Positions 47,462-55,453 of a stretch of 64,000 nucleotides of DNA are shown here, one piece after another. The stretch comes from CAVTOO01 sp963736355 (GTDB lineage Bacteria; Pseudomonadota; Alphaproteobacteria; Rhizobiales; Xanthobacteraceae). The stretch spans positions 372,001 to 436,000 of the forward strand of contig CAVTOO010000007.1 of assembly GCA_963736355.1 (NCBI GenBank), in the 5' to 3' direction. The notes under the pieces are model-generated. The model saw nothing but the letters and a program-made list of their open reading frames with translations, searched no databases and was not told the origin of the DNA. The position numbers were made by a program, and so were the translations under genes. The stretch's first letter is position 1, and every line of letters starts with the position of its first letter.

Positions 47462-48025
47462 ATGAGAAAATCGACAATGTTTGCGGTCATCGCCGCGAGC
47501 ACACTCATTGCGATATCAGTTCGCGTCCAGGCGCAGATGCCCCAACCCTATGCGGGTCTGCAAACACGCCCCATCAAGGCGCTATCCGAACAGCAGATCG
47601 CCGATCTCAAGCAAGGACGCGGCATGGGGTTGGCACTTGCGGCGGAACTGAACGGCTATCCGGGACCCATTCACGTCCTCGAACTCGCAGAACCTCTGGG
47701 GCTGTCCGTAGCTCAGCGAACCCGGATGCAGGGTTTGCTCGACGCGATGAAGGGCGAGACGATTCCGCTCGGCGAAAAGCTGCTTGTCGAGGAGACCTCA
47801 CTTGACAGGCAATTCGCGGCCAAGACGGTTACTGAAGCCAGCTTGACCGCGGCAACGCAGGCGATCGGCTCCGTACAGGCGGCGCTGCGGGCCGCTCACC
47901 TCAAATATCATCTCGGCACTGTTGCCGCTCTGACGCCGGTTCAGGTCGCGCGTTACGCGGAACTGCGCGGCTACGCGGCGGGCACGCCGGCCGGACCTGC
48001 ACATGGTGGCATGCACCGGCATTGA
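47462..48025 (+). CDS. Spy/CpxP-like periplasmic protein (LTXXQ-type helical repeats)
   Basis: A 187-residue exported protein (signal peptide MRKSTMFAVIAASTLIAISV, ending VQAQ). The mature part has paired helices like those of Spy/CpxP and heavy-metal-resistance proteins: IKALSEQQIADLKQGRG, LGLSVAQRTRMQGLLDAMKG and LEETSLDRQFAAKTVTEASL-type segments, and the His-rich end AHGGMHRH. It could act as a periplasmic chaperone or metal-responsive protein. It is 56 bases after the Met-rich gene and probably in the same operon under the adjacent two-component system. Confidence 0.75.
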   Translation: MRKSTMFAVIAASTLIAISVRVQAQMPQPYAGLQTRPIKALSEQQIADLKQGRGMGLALAAELNGYPGPIHVLELAEPLGLSVAQRTRMQGLLDAMKGETIPLGEKLLVEETSLDRQFAAKTVTEASLTAATQAIGSVQAALRAAHLKYHLGTVAALTPVQVARYAELRGYAAGTPAGPAHGGMHRH

Positions 48026-48040
48026 TCTTGCGTTCGCGCC

Positions 48041-48430
48041 CTACTTCGCGAAAGTCAGCGCGCCGTCCTTGCCGACGCTGCGATAGAAGCACGACGGACG
48101 GCCGGTGTGGCAGGCGGGGCCCGTCTGCTCGACCTTGAGCCACACGGCATCCTGATCGCAGTCGATGCGCATCTCAATGACGCGCTGGGTGTGGCCGGAG
48201 GTTTCGCCCTTGCGCCAGAGCGCATTTCGCGAGCGGCTGAAATACCATGCGTCGCCGCTTTGAATCGTTTTCTGAAGCGCTTCATCGTTCATGTGAGCCA
48301 CCATCAGCACCGCGCCCGAGCCGGCATCGGTGGTGACGCAGGTGACCAGCCCCGCGGCGTCGAATTTCGGACGCAGGTTCAGAGACTCTTCGCGATCGGA
48401 TTGGCTTGAAGCGGATGTTTCAGACGACAC
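48041..48430 (-). CDS. hisI: Phosphoribosyl-AMP cyclohydrolase
   Basis: Third step of histidine biosynthesis: hydrolysis of the PR-AMP purine ring. The 129-residue protein shows GAVLMVAHMNDEALQKTIQSG, AWYFSRSRNALWRKGETSGH, the metal-binding MRIDCDQDAVWLKVEQTGP and ACHTGRPSCFYRS. The GTG at 48430 gives the usual length; the frame opens further at 48532 without family features. It has no HisE part, as in most alphaproteobacteria. Confidence 0.93.
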   Translation of the reverse strand: MSSETSASSQSDREESLNLRPKFDAAGLVTCVTTDAGSGAVLMVAHMNDEALQKTIQSGDAWYFSRSRNALWRKGETSGHTQRVIEMRIDCDQDAVWLKVEQTGPACHTGRPSCFYRSVGKDGALTFAK

Positions 48431-48453
48431 GTGAACCTCGCGCACTACGCAAA

Positions 48454-48498
48454 GCGTTTTCGAGCGAAGTGGACACCGGTTCGCGTGAAGAAAACGCG
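48454..48498. repeat. 45-base palindromic dispersed element, copy 2
   Basis: This copy differs from the one at 39481-39525 by a single base (AAGTGGACACCGGTT in the core). It lies just upstream of hisI, in the gap to folE, with the same GCGTTTTC/GAAAACGC ends. It is followed by an AAAGAAAAAG run. Confidence 0.75.
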
Positions 48499-48553
48499 TC
48501 AAAGAAAAAGAGCCTCGCCTTGATCCTATCAAGGCGGGCGGCTCGCGAGGTTT

Positions 48554-49204
48554 TTAGGCCCCGCGTACCAGAGACATGAACCGGGCCTGCTCGGCCGGAT
48601 CGTCGCGGAACAGACCGGTGAAGCGGCTGGTCCAGGTCCGCGATCCGACTTTGCCGACACCGCGCACCGACATGCAGGTATGCTCGGCTTCGATCAGCAG
48701 CGCAACGCCACGCGGCTTGAGCGTCGCCTCGATGGCGGACGCGACCTGCGCGGTGAGATGCTCCTGCGTCTGCAGCCGGCGGGCAAACACATCGACCAGA
48801 CGCGCGAGCTTCGACAACCCGACGACGCGATCGACCGGGATGTAGGCCACATGCGCCTTGCCGTAGAACGGCATCATGTGATGTTCGCAATGCGACGTGA
48901 AGGGGATGTCGCGGATCAGCACGAAATCGTCGTAGCCGGCCGTCTCGCCGAAGGTGCGCTCGAGCAGTTCGGAGGCGGACTCGTTGTAGCCCTGATACAG
49001 TTCGTCGAACGCCTCGACGACGCGGCGCGGCGTGGCCACGAGGCCCTCGCGCTGCGGGTTGTCGCCGATATAGGCGATCAGCGTCTTGACCGCCGCTTCG
49101 GCCTCGTCACGCGTGGGGCGCGGCAGGTTCGTATCGTTATTGGCAGTCTGGGAATTCGATGGCGTGCCGGCGCCCGTGCGCAACGGCTTGATTACAGCGT
49201 CCAT
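48554..49204 (-). CDS. folE: GTP cyclohydrolase I
   Basis: First enzyme of folate/tetrahydropterin synthesis, converting GTP to 7,8-dihydroneopterin triphosphate. The 216-residue protein has an N-terminal variable segment, then PQREGLVATPRRVVEAFDEL, IPFTSHCEHHMMPFYGKAHV (zinc ligands Cys/His), RVVGLSKLARLVDVFARRL and EAEHTCMSVRGVGKVGSRTWT. It precedes hisI on the minus strand and diverges from the Fe/S-scaffold-YidD fusion gene. Confidence 0.95.
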   Translation of the reverse strand: MDAVIKPLRTGAGTPSNSQTANNDTNLPRPTRDEAEAAVKTLIAYIGDNPQREGLVATPRRVVEAFDELYQGYNESASELLERTFGETAGYDDFVLIRDIPFTSHCEHHMMPFYGKAHVAYIPVDRVVGLSKLARLVDVFARRLQTQEHLTAQVASAIEATLKPRGVALLIEAEHTCMSVRGVGKVGSRTWTSRFTGLFRDDPAEQARFMSLVRGA

Positions 49205-49447
49205 TACTCTCTCCGTTCGACCGGCCCGTGCAGATCCCTGCGGCGGGTCGGAGTGTCACCGGCACTCGGCAGGCGTTGTAGAACCCCCGGACGCCCTCTG
49301 TATTCCGCCAATCTCGGAACAACTGCCTGGCGGTAATCGGAATATTTGATCCCCTGCGCGGCCGAGGCCATTTTCGCCGCGCCGCGGAACCCTATATATC
49401 TCAGGTAAGGTTGGGTGCCAATGAGGCGCCTTCAAGGCTCTCAGGTC

Positions 49448-50245
49448 ATGCTGAACGACGTTTACAATCGCCGGATCCTCGAATTGGCCGGCAATATCCC
49501 CCGGTTGGGCCGCCTGCCGGCGCCCGATGCGACCGCGACCGCCCATTCCAAACTGTGTGGTTCCACGGTCACCGTGGACCTGAAAATGGACGGTCCGGTG
49601 GTGACCGATTTTGCCCATGACGTGAAGGCCTGCGCGCTTGGCCAGGCCTCGTCCTCGATCATGGCCCGTCATGTGGTCGGCTCGACGGCTGAGGAGCTCC
49701 GCCAGCTTCGGGACGAGGTCCGGCGCATGCTCAAGGACAACGGCCCTCCGCCCCAGGGCAAATGGGCCGATATCGCCACCCTCGAGCCGGTCCGTGACTA
49801 CAAGGCCCGCCATGCCTCTACCCTTTTGACCTTCGACGCCGTCGTCGATGCGATTGGCCAGATCGAGGCGAAGAGCCGCCGTCCCGGCCACAGCCGGCTG
49901 AATCCGCCGGTGAGCCCCGCCGAACCCAGCCCCCTCGCCCGCATTACGCGGTTACCGCGCAATCTGGGACGGGGTTTGATCCGCCTCTATCAATATACGT
50001 TGTCGCCGCTGATTGGTTTCAACTGCCGGCATCTGCCGACCTGCTCGCATTACGGCGAGGAGGCGCTCGAACGATACGGGCTGTGGGCTGGCGGCTGGAT
50101 GACACTTGCGCGACTGTTACGTTGCAATCCCTTCGGTACGTCCGGGATCGACAATGTCCCGGGTACACCCCCGCCCGGCGCGCGCTGGTACCTGCCCTGG
50201 CGCTACGGCCGCTGGCGCGGCGTCAACGGGCCGGCGGACACGTGA
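49448..50245 (+). CDS. Fusion of an IscU/SufU-like Fe-S scaffold domain with YidD
   Basis: Residues 1-140 match an Fe-S scaffold (NifU/SufU type): HSKLCGSTVTVDLKMDGP (Cys 37) and VKACALGQASSSIMARHVVG (Cys 62). The usual third ligand Cys, in an RxxC motif, is replaced by His 122 (YKARHASTLLTF). Residues 169-240 match YidD, the membrane protein insertion factor: RLIRLYQYTLSPLIGFNC, LPTCSHYGEEALERYGLW and LARLLRCNPFGTSG. A Pro-rich linker (148-165) joins them. The combination in one frame could be a natural fusion or, given the indels elsewhere, a lost stop between two adjacent genes. ATG 49448 is preferred over GTG 49415. Confidence 0.85.
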   Translation: MLNDVYNRRILELAGNIPRLGRLPAPDATATAHSKLCGSTVTVDLKMDGPVVTDFAHDVKACALGQASSSIMARHVVGSTAEELRQLRDEVRRMLKDNGPPPQGKWADIATLEPVRDYKARHASTLLTFDAVVDAIGQIEAKSRRPGHSRLNPPVSPAEPSPLARITRLPRNLGRGLIRLYQYTLSPLIGFNCRHLPTCSHYGEEALERYGLWAGGWMTLARLLRCNPFGTSGIDNVPGTPPPGARWYLPWRYGRWRGVNGPADT

Positions 50246-50249
50246 CGCA

Positions 50250-51270
50250 TTAGTTGCCGCCCGCGCTGCAAGCCGAAAGCAATTGCTGCGTCGCCTCGGA
50301 AAAACCAAATCTGCTCACGACCGTTCCAAGTCGGGATGTGCCCGCGGCGTCTTCCTCTATCGAAATCGTCGCGGTTGACGCGATGTGCGCGAGGTCCTCT
50401 GGCACGAGCGAGACAGTACGCTCATCGGCCGCACCACTCTTAGACGGCTTCGCCATTCGGGCAACGAAGTTTCCGAAGCGGACCACGACATCGCCTGTTG
50501 GCCACGACGTCGTCTCGCCGCGCGCGGTGTAGGTCAGCTCTGCGGGCTGACCCGGCGCACAGGACAATCGAAGCAGGAGCGTGGAGAAGTCCTCACCGCC
50601 GCCCCATCCGTGTCGCAGAATTATTGCTGAGACGGAATGGCCGACGCGTGAAGCTTCATATACCCACATCGAATTGAAGAATTCACGCGGATCGACGCCG
50701 AAGCGGAACAATTCTTCACGCGATAGCATCTTGATCTCCTCGTGCGGCACCGCATCGGCCGCCACCGCTAGCTCCGGACCGATTCCCATCTCGCGAAGGT
50801 AACGGTCGCGCAAGGCTGCCACTCGTTGTGCCACCTCCTCGCCGGCGCGCCGCGTTTCGGGGTCAGAGCTTCTAGAAGGATCAACCCTACCTCGGGCCGT
50901 AAAAAATATTTTGCTGCTATGGATTTCCGATCTGCGCACCCGGCGCCACTGAACGCTGGGTGGCGCCGAGCAACAGCCACACACAGGCGGACAAGCACCG
51001 CGCGCCAACATTTGTCATCCGCGCCTCCACGAGGGTCTCCGCGGACGTCGGAGGGTTGCAGGCTGGCCCCGTTAGTACACAGTTCGTCGGGATCGTACGC
51101 AAAACACCCGTGCGTATGCCTTTTGATCGCAGCAACCGCCCGATCACCATGGCATCGCTGACACTGCCGCCCGGCGAATTGACGACAAGCGAAAATTTAC
51201 GGTCGCCTAGCTTTTGCATGAGCGACAAGAACCGCGTGCTGTCACCCTGGTTGATCGGGCCGGTCATCAA
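50250..51270 (-). pseudogene. Exported ClpP-fold (COG3904-like) domain, broken; probably the third domain of the upstream gene
   Basis: Contains the ClpP-fold landmarks LVVNSPGGSVSDAMVIG (oxyanion SPGG), ARCLSACVWLLLGAT (nucleophile Ser) and IHSSKIFF (His). A C-terminal domain follows (IILRHGWGGGEDFSTLLLRL, TYTARGETTSWPTGDVVVRF), shared with the paralogue at 52722-53978. The frame changes near 50945. There is no signal peptide; the frame runs back into the end of the gene at 51355-52722 through AHNGRRAFALMTGPINQGDS. This suggests that the two are one protein of about 820 residues broken near 51372 and 51300. Mechanism (protease or not) is unknown. Confidence 0.7.
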
Positions 51271-51354
51271 CGCGAAGGCACGACGGCCGTTGTGCGCTGG
51301 TCGATGCCAAGCCTGACGATCTCGTCACGCGTCAACGTCCGGGTGCCACGACCT

Positions 51355-52722
51355 TCAACCCCCTCCGCAAGGGTAACGGGATTTCTTGTCGAACCCCATT
51401 TTCTCAACAAAAGCTTCGAGCAAAACGACGGTTTCTCTTTCCCGGGTCCGAGCCGCTTCCGTTAGGACCTCGTTACCGGTGATCTGACCCTTGGACGTCG
51501 TGTAGACCTTGACCGGCCGCACTTGCAGCACCGCGTCGTCTGCGACTTCGCGCCGGGCGCCGCCCAACAGCAGATAAAAGCAGGCCGGACCGCAGATCGC
51601 GTCGGTCCGCAGCACGGATTTCAACTCTCCGCCGCCGGTCCGAACGCGATCGCACTCCTCACTGGACGCAGCAGCCTTGCATTCGAGGGGAACGGTCAAC
51701 CCCACGCCGATCCGCATCTTTCGGTCGCGAGCAAGGCCGCCAATCGATATGGCCTGAGTGAAACTGCCTTCGGCCGAATGAACAAACATTGGAAGATCGG
51801 ATGGACCGATCATCTCCAGAAAGTTGCGGAAACGTATCAATGCGGTCGGATCAAGCAGGCCGTGAGCCGCAATCCATGTGTCACAACCGGGACCGCAGGA
51901 ATTTGGACCGCCCTTGGCGATAAAGAAGGTCATTGCCCGTTCTTGAACGTCAAACAATTTTATCGGGGCCGCCATCGGCAGATTCACCGAGGGGAATTTG
52001 CGCGTGTCGATCCCGAGCCGCACGATCTCGTTTCTCGTCAAGGTCCGCATTCGCTCATACGGCACGCTGCGGATTGTCGTGAAGAGTTCGCGCGATGCAC
52101 CCATGTCGTGAATGTAGCGCTCCGCTTCGATATCTAACTTTGCCATCAGCGGGGCCGCACGCTTTGCGGGTGTCGCGGTCCGATGCTTGCCGCCCTTCGT
52201 ACTGAAGAATTTGTAGGAGTGAACGCGCACCTGCGCCCGCTCGCTGAGTTCACGACGACTCCCGCCGATCAGCGCAAATACGCAAGCTGACGCGCAATTG
52301 CCGGCCGCGGTCAAAATCGATTCCAGCTCCCGCCCGGAATTGACGTCGCGCTTGCACTTATCGCTGGTTGCGTAGCCACCGCAGTCGAGCGGCACCGTGT
52401 AGCCGACGTTGACGGCCATCTTCCGTGCACGGATCAGTTTTCCGACAGCCATAGCCCGTGTCATGCTGCCGCCGCCCGAATGAAAAATGATCGGCAAATC
52501 CCTTTTGCCTAGCTTCTTAAGGAACGCCGCGAACCGCGTCGCCGACCCGAGATCGAAATTGCCATGGGCGGCGATCCATGTGTCACAACCCGTGCCGCAG
52601 GAATTAGCCTTACCCTTGGCAACGAAGAAAACCATCGGAACAAGTTCACGCATCTCCTGCGCCACCGCAATTTGCGGCGCGCCGAGACCGGCGACGATGA
52701 ACGGCAGCAACAGACGCAACAT
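51355..52722 (-). CDS. Exported protein with two ClpP-fold (COG3904-like) domains
   Basis: Signal peptide MLRLLLPFIVAGLGAPQIAV (ending AQ) at ATG 52722, which overlaps the previous stop (ATGA). Two repeats follow, each beginning FF(V/I)AKG...CG(T/P)GCDTWIAAHG. Domain 1 keeps the catalytic Ser (NCASACVFALIGG) and His (VRVHSYKFF). Domain 2 has lost both: CGPAC in place of CASAC and VRPVK in place of VHSYK, so it is probably inactive. The uninterrupted frame ends at 51355 with a foreign tail (KSRYPCGGG); in another frame the family match continues as LTRDEIVRLGID to about 51267, so the end is frameshifted. Confidence 0.78.
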   Translation of the reverse strand: MLRLLLPFIVAGLGAPQIAVAQEMRELVPMVFFVAKGKANSCGTGCDTWIAAHGNFDLGSATRFAAFLKKLGKRDLPIIFHSGGGSMTRAMAVGKLIRARKMAVNVGYTVPLDCGGYATSDKCKRDVNSGRELESILTAAGNCASACVFALIGGSRRELSERAQVRVHSYKFFSTKGGKHRTATPAKRAAPLMAKLDIEAERYIHDMGASRELFTTIRSVPYERMRTLTRNEIVRLGIDTRKFPSVNLPMAAPIKLFDVQERAMTFFIAKGGPNSCGPGCDTWIAAHGLLDPTALIRFRNFLEMIGPSDLPMFVHSAEGSFTQAISIGGLARDRKMRIGVGLTVPLECKAAASSEECDRVRTGGGELKSVLRTDAICGPACFYLLLGGARREVADDAVLQVRPVKVYTTSKGQITGNEVLTEAARTRERETVVLLEAFVEKMGFDKKSRYPCGGG

Positions 52723-53978
52723 CACAGCGCGATCTCGTCCTTCTTCTCGCCGCTGGGCGTCTTGCATTCCTGCAGCATCTTGCGGACCGCGGGTTCGAAG
52801 CCGGCCCTGCTGATCTGTGTTTCCATCGCGATCTCGCTGGGCTTGTTCTCGTGCCACAGCGCGATCTTGTCGGTGCGTTCAAGCCGCTGCACGGCGTCCG
52901 ACGACAGCATGCCAACCGCGCGATCGGTCGGACCGGTCTTCTTGTCGCCTTTGCGCAACAGCTGTGCACGCTCAGTGCCGAAGCGGACGAACATATTTCC
53001 CGACGGCCAATCGCTGCTGTCAGATCCGTGGGTCTGGTAATCGATGGCCACGGCCCCGTTCGACAGACACACCAGCGAAAGCCGGACGAGCGCAAAATTA
53101 TTCGCACCGCCCCATCCCTTGCGAAACATCACGACGGACGCCGCCATCGATCCATCCGCGATGGCTTGGGCACTCCAGCCGCTATCGCCGAAGTCACGCT
53201 TGTCGATGCCGAAGCGCGCGATCTCCTCGCGCGTCAGCCGCCGGATACTTTCAAACGGCACGCTGCGCGTCACCGTCAGCAGTTCAGACGCAATGCCCAT
53301 CTTCGCCACGTAGCGGTCGATCATCGCACCCTCGCGCCGATACGCATCCCGGATCAGCGATGGCGGGACATTGCGCACCTGCCGGCCGTTGCGGCTCAGC
53401 ACAACCTTCGACGAATGCACGCCGAGCGCCGAGTCCCATGCGATTTCGCGCTTCGCTCCGCCGAGCAGCATGTAGACGCAGGCGGATGCGCAGATCGCAT
53501 TGGTTTCCAGCCGTGAGGCGATACGCGGACCGGATTGCCGGATCTTGTTGCACTCGGCGGTGTAGAGCTTGTCGCCGCAGGCGACAGGAATGCTGCGCCC
53601 GACCGAGATGGTCAATTTGCGCGCGCGCAGCAGTTCTCCCATCGTCGTCGCGCGCAGCGTCAGACCGCCGGGCGACTGGATGAAGATCGGCAGATCGTGC
53701 TTGCCGAGCTTGTCGAGAAATCGCTGAAACCGCGTCGCCGCGCCGGAATCGATTTCTCCGTACGCCGCGATCCAGGTGTCGCAGCCGGGGCCGCATTCAT
53801 CGGCCGCGCCCTTGGCGACGAAGAACATCATCGGCGGATAGTTGATCCGCGTCGCCTTCGGCGCATCTTTCTTCTCAGCCGGCTTGTCCGGCTGCTGCGC
53901 GAGCGCGTGCGTTGAATTCGCTGCGACGAACATCAACGCGAGAATGCAAAGGGCGAAATATCGAAATGTCATGCTCAT
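52722..53978 (-). CDS. Exported ClpP-fold (COG3904-like) protein with C-terminal domain
   Basis: The best intact member. A signal peptide (MSMTFRYFALCILALMFVAA, cleaved near ALAQQ) is followed by FFVAKGAADECGPGCDTWIAA, LPIFIQSPGGLTLRATTMG (SPGG), AICASACVYMLLGGAKREI (Ser) and LGVHSSKVVLSR (His). Conserved Cys pairs (CGPGC, C...C around GDKLYTAEC, CASAC) suggest disulfides, fitting a periplasmic location. The C-terminal domain (MFRKGWGGANNFALVRLSLV, HGSDSSDWPSGNMFVRFG) is shared with the downstream gene. The start at 53978 is preferred; an open frame to 54062 has no signal peptide. It is 80 bases after the upstream member. Confidence 0.8.
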   Translation of the reverse strand: MSMTFRYFALCILALMFVAANSTHALAQQPDKPAEKKDAPKATRINYPPMMFFVAKGAADECGPGCDTWIAAYGEIDSGAATRFQRFLDKLGKHDLPIFIQSPGGLTLRATTMGELLRARKLTISVGRSIPVACGDKLYTAECNKIRQSGPRIASRLETNAICASACVYMLLGGAKREIAWDSALGVHSSKVVLSRNGRQVRNVPPSLIRDAYRREGAMIDRYVAKMGIASELLTVTRSVPFESIRRLTREEIARFGIDKRDFGDSGWSAQAIADGSMAASVVMFRKGWGGANNFALVRLSLVCLSNGAVAIDYQTHGSDSSDWPSGNMFVRFGTERAQLLRKGDKKTGPTDRAVGMLSSDAVQRLERTDKIALWHENKPSEIAMETQISRAGFEPAVRKMLQECKTPSGEKKDEIAL

Positions 53979-54058
53979 GAACACGCAATACGCTTGGTCC
54001 GGCGGGCAAAAGCTAGCACGGACGCCCGGCGGCTCAAAGGCCGGACGCACGGGGTTTA

Positions 54059-55284
54059 TCATTTTCCCCTTGTCGGGGTGGATCTGCAGAACTCGGAGTC
54101 AACGAAGGCTTTCGGGCAAACTTTTGTAACCTCGCGCATCGCATCGTCGAAGCCTGAACGGCCGATCTCCGACCTCCAGTGAAGGTTTGCGGTGCGTGTG
54201 ATGGCGATACTTTGAGCCGTCAGCAGGGCGCGAGCAAGCTCGCCCGAAATGCTCGCCGACCTGACCTCAAGTTGAGGGCTGCTGTTATGCGACCACGCGA
54301 GTTTGACGGCGCGCGAATCGAGCAGCAACAAAACATCGGACGCGGCGGAATCCTCGTCCTGCCTGCCATATCCATTGTAGATAACCAGGACCGTCGAGCT
54401 GTAGCATCGCAGACGCAGCTCGATATCGATGACGCCGTTTCCGGACCATGCCGGGCGAGAAAATCGGACGCGCGCCTGATGCAGGTTGCTGGAGCCCATT
54501 ACACGGGGACGCGAATCGGAATTTGCTTCCCATAGCGCAACCGGTTCGCTCCACTCGATCCCGAACTGTACGATTTCCTTGCGCGTGAGTGTCCTGATGC
54601 GTTCGTTGGGAACACTCATCGTCAGCTTCATCAGCTCCGGTTTGACGCCGGCCCTGGCGAGGTAGCCGTTCACCAATGTGTAGAACTGCGCGCGCTGTGC
54701 TTCCGCCGTCTTACCGAAGTCGCGCGGCGCGTGAACCCGGACTGAGGCGTTGGCGGGGATTTTTCGCGTGATGCCCCCGACGACCGCATAAACACACGCA
54801 GAGGCGCACAACGCATCGGTCCGGAGGCGTGACCGTAACTCCTTGGCTGAACTCTTCAGCGCATTGCAGGCCGATTTACTCAGCCGCCTGCAATCCGTTG
54901 TCGAGGTGCGTCCAGACTGGCCGTCAGCCGCTTTGCGTAGATACTGTCGCCGATCGAGACCGCCTGGCCGACCAAGCCGCCGCGGGAATGAAAAATGACA
55001 GGAAGGTTGCGATTGCCGAGTCGCGCGAGAAACTCGCGAAAGCGCGCCGCCGCGCCCTCGTCGAAATCGCCCTCCGCTGAAATCCAGGTATCGCAACCCG
55101 GCCCGCAGGCATTCGGATCGCCCTTGGCGACAAAAAACACCATCGGCACGAATTTGGATTTGAGCTGCTGATAGGTCGGACGTTGCATCCGCCGTGCCGC
55201 GTCGGCTTCGGGCACGGTCGCGACGAGGATCGCAAAAATGGCGGCAATCAAGGCCACAAATCGGGCCGGCCAGCGGGTCGTCAT
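54059..55284 (-). CDS. Exported ClpP-fold (COG3904-like) protein, frameshifted once
   Basis: First gene of the array. The signal peptide begins MTTRWPARFVALIAAIFAIL at ATG 55284 and ends near EADA. It has FFVAKGDPNACGPGCDTWIS, LPVIFHSRGGLVGQAVSIG, and after a frame change near 54905 the second part with ALCASACVYAVVGGITRKI (Ser) and VRVHAPRDF (His). The C-terminal half carries NERIRTLTRKEIVQFGIEWS and ends SEFCRSTPTRGK. Net length is two bases over a multiple of three, so one base is missing or two are extra. It diverges from thrS with 170 bases between start codons, so a shared control region is possible. Confidence 0.75.
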
Positions 55285-55453
55285 GAAATCAAGCCCCTGC
55301 AATGGCGCAAGGCTAGCATGGTCGCAAAGGCTCCAAAAGTGGGCGTTTCAAAGGCTTTTCGCGCCTTTCCATCTTGCCAACGCCGTCCGCTGGTGTATGC
55401 AGGACCACCGCTTACCTGTGTTCGTTCGCAGGAGTGAGCAGAAGGAGATCATC

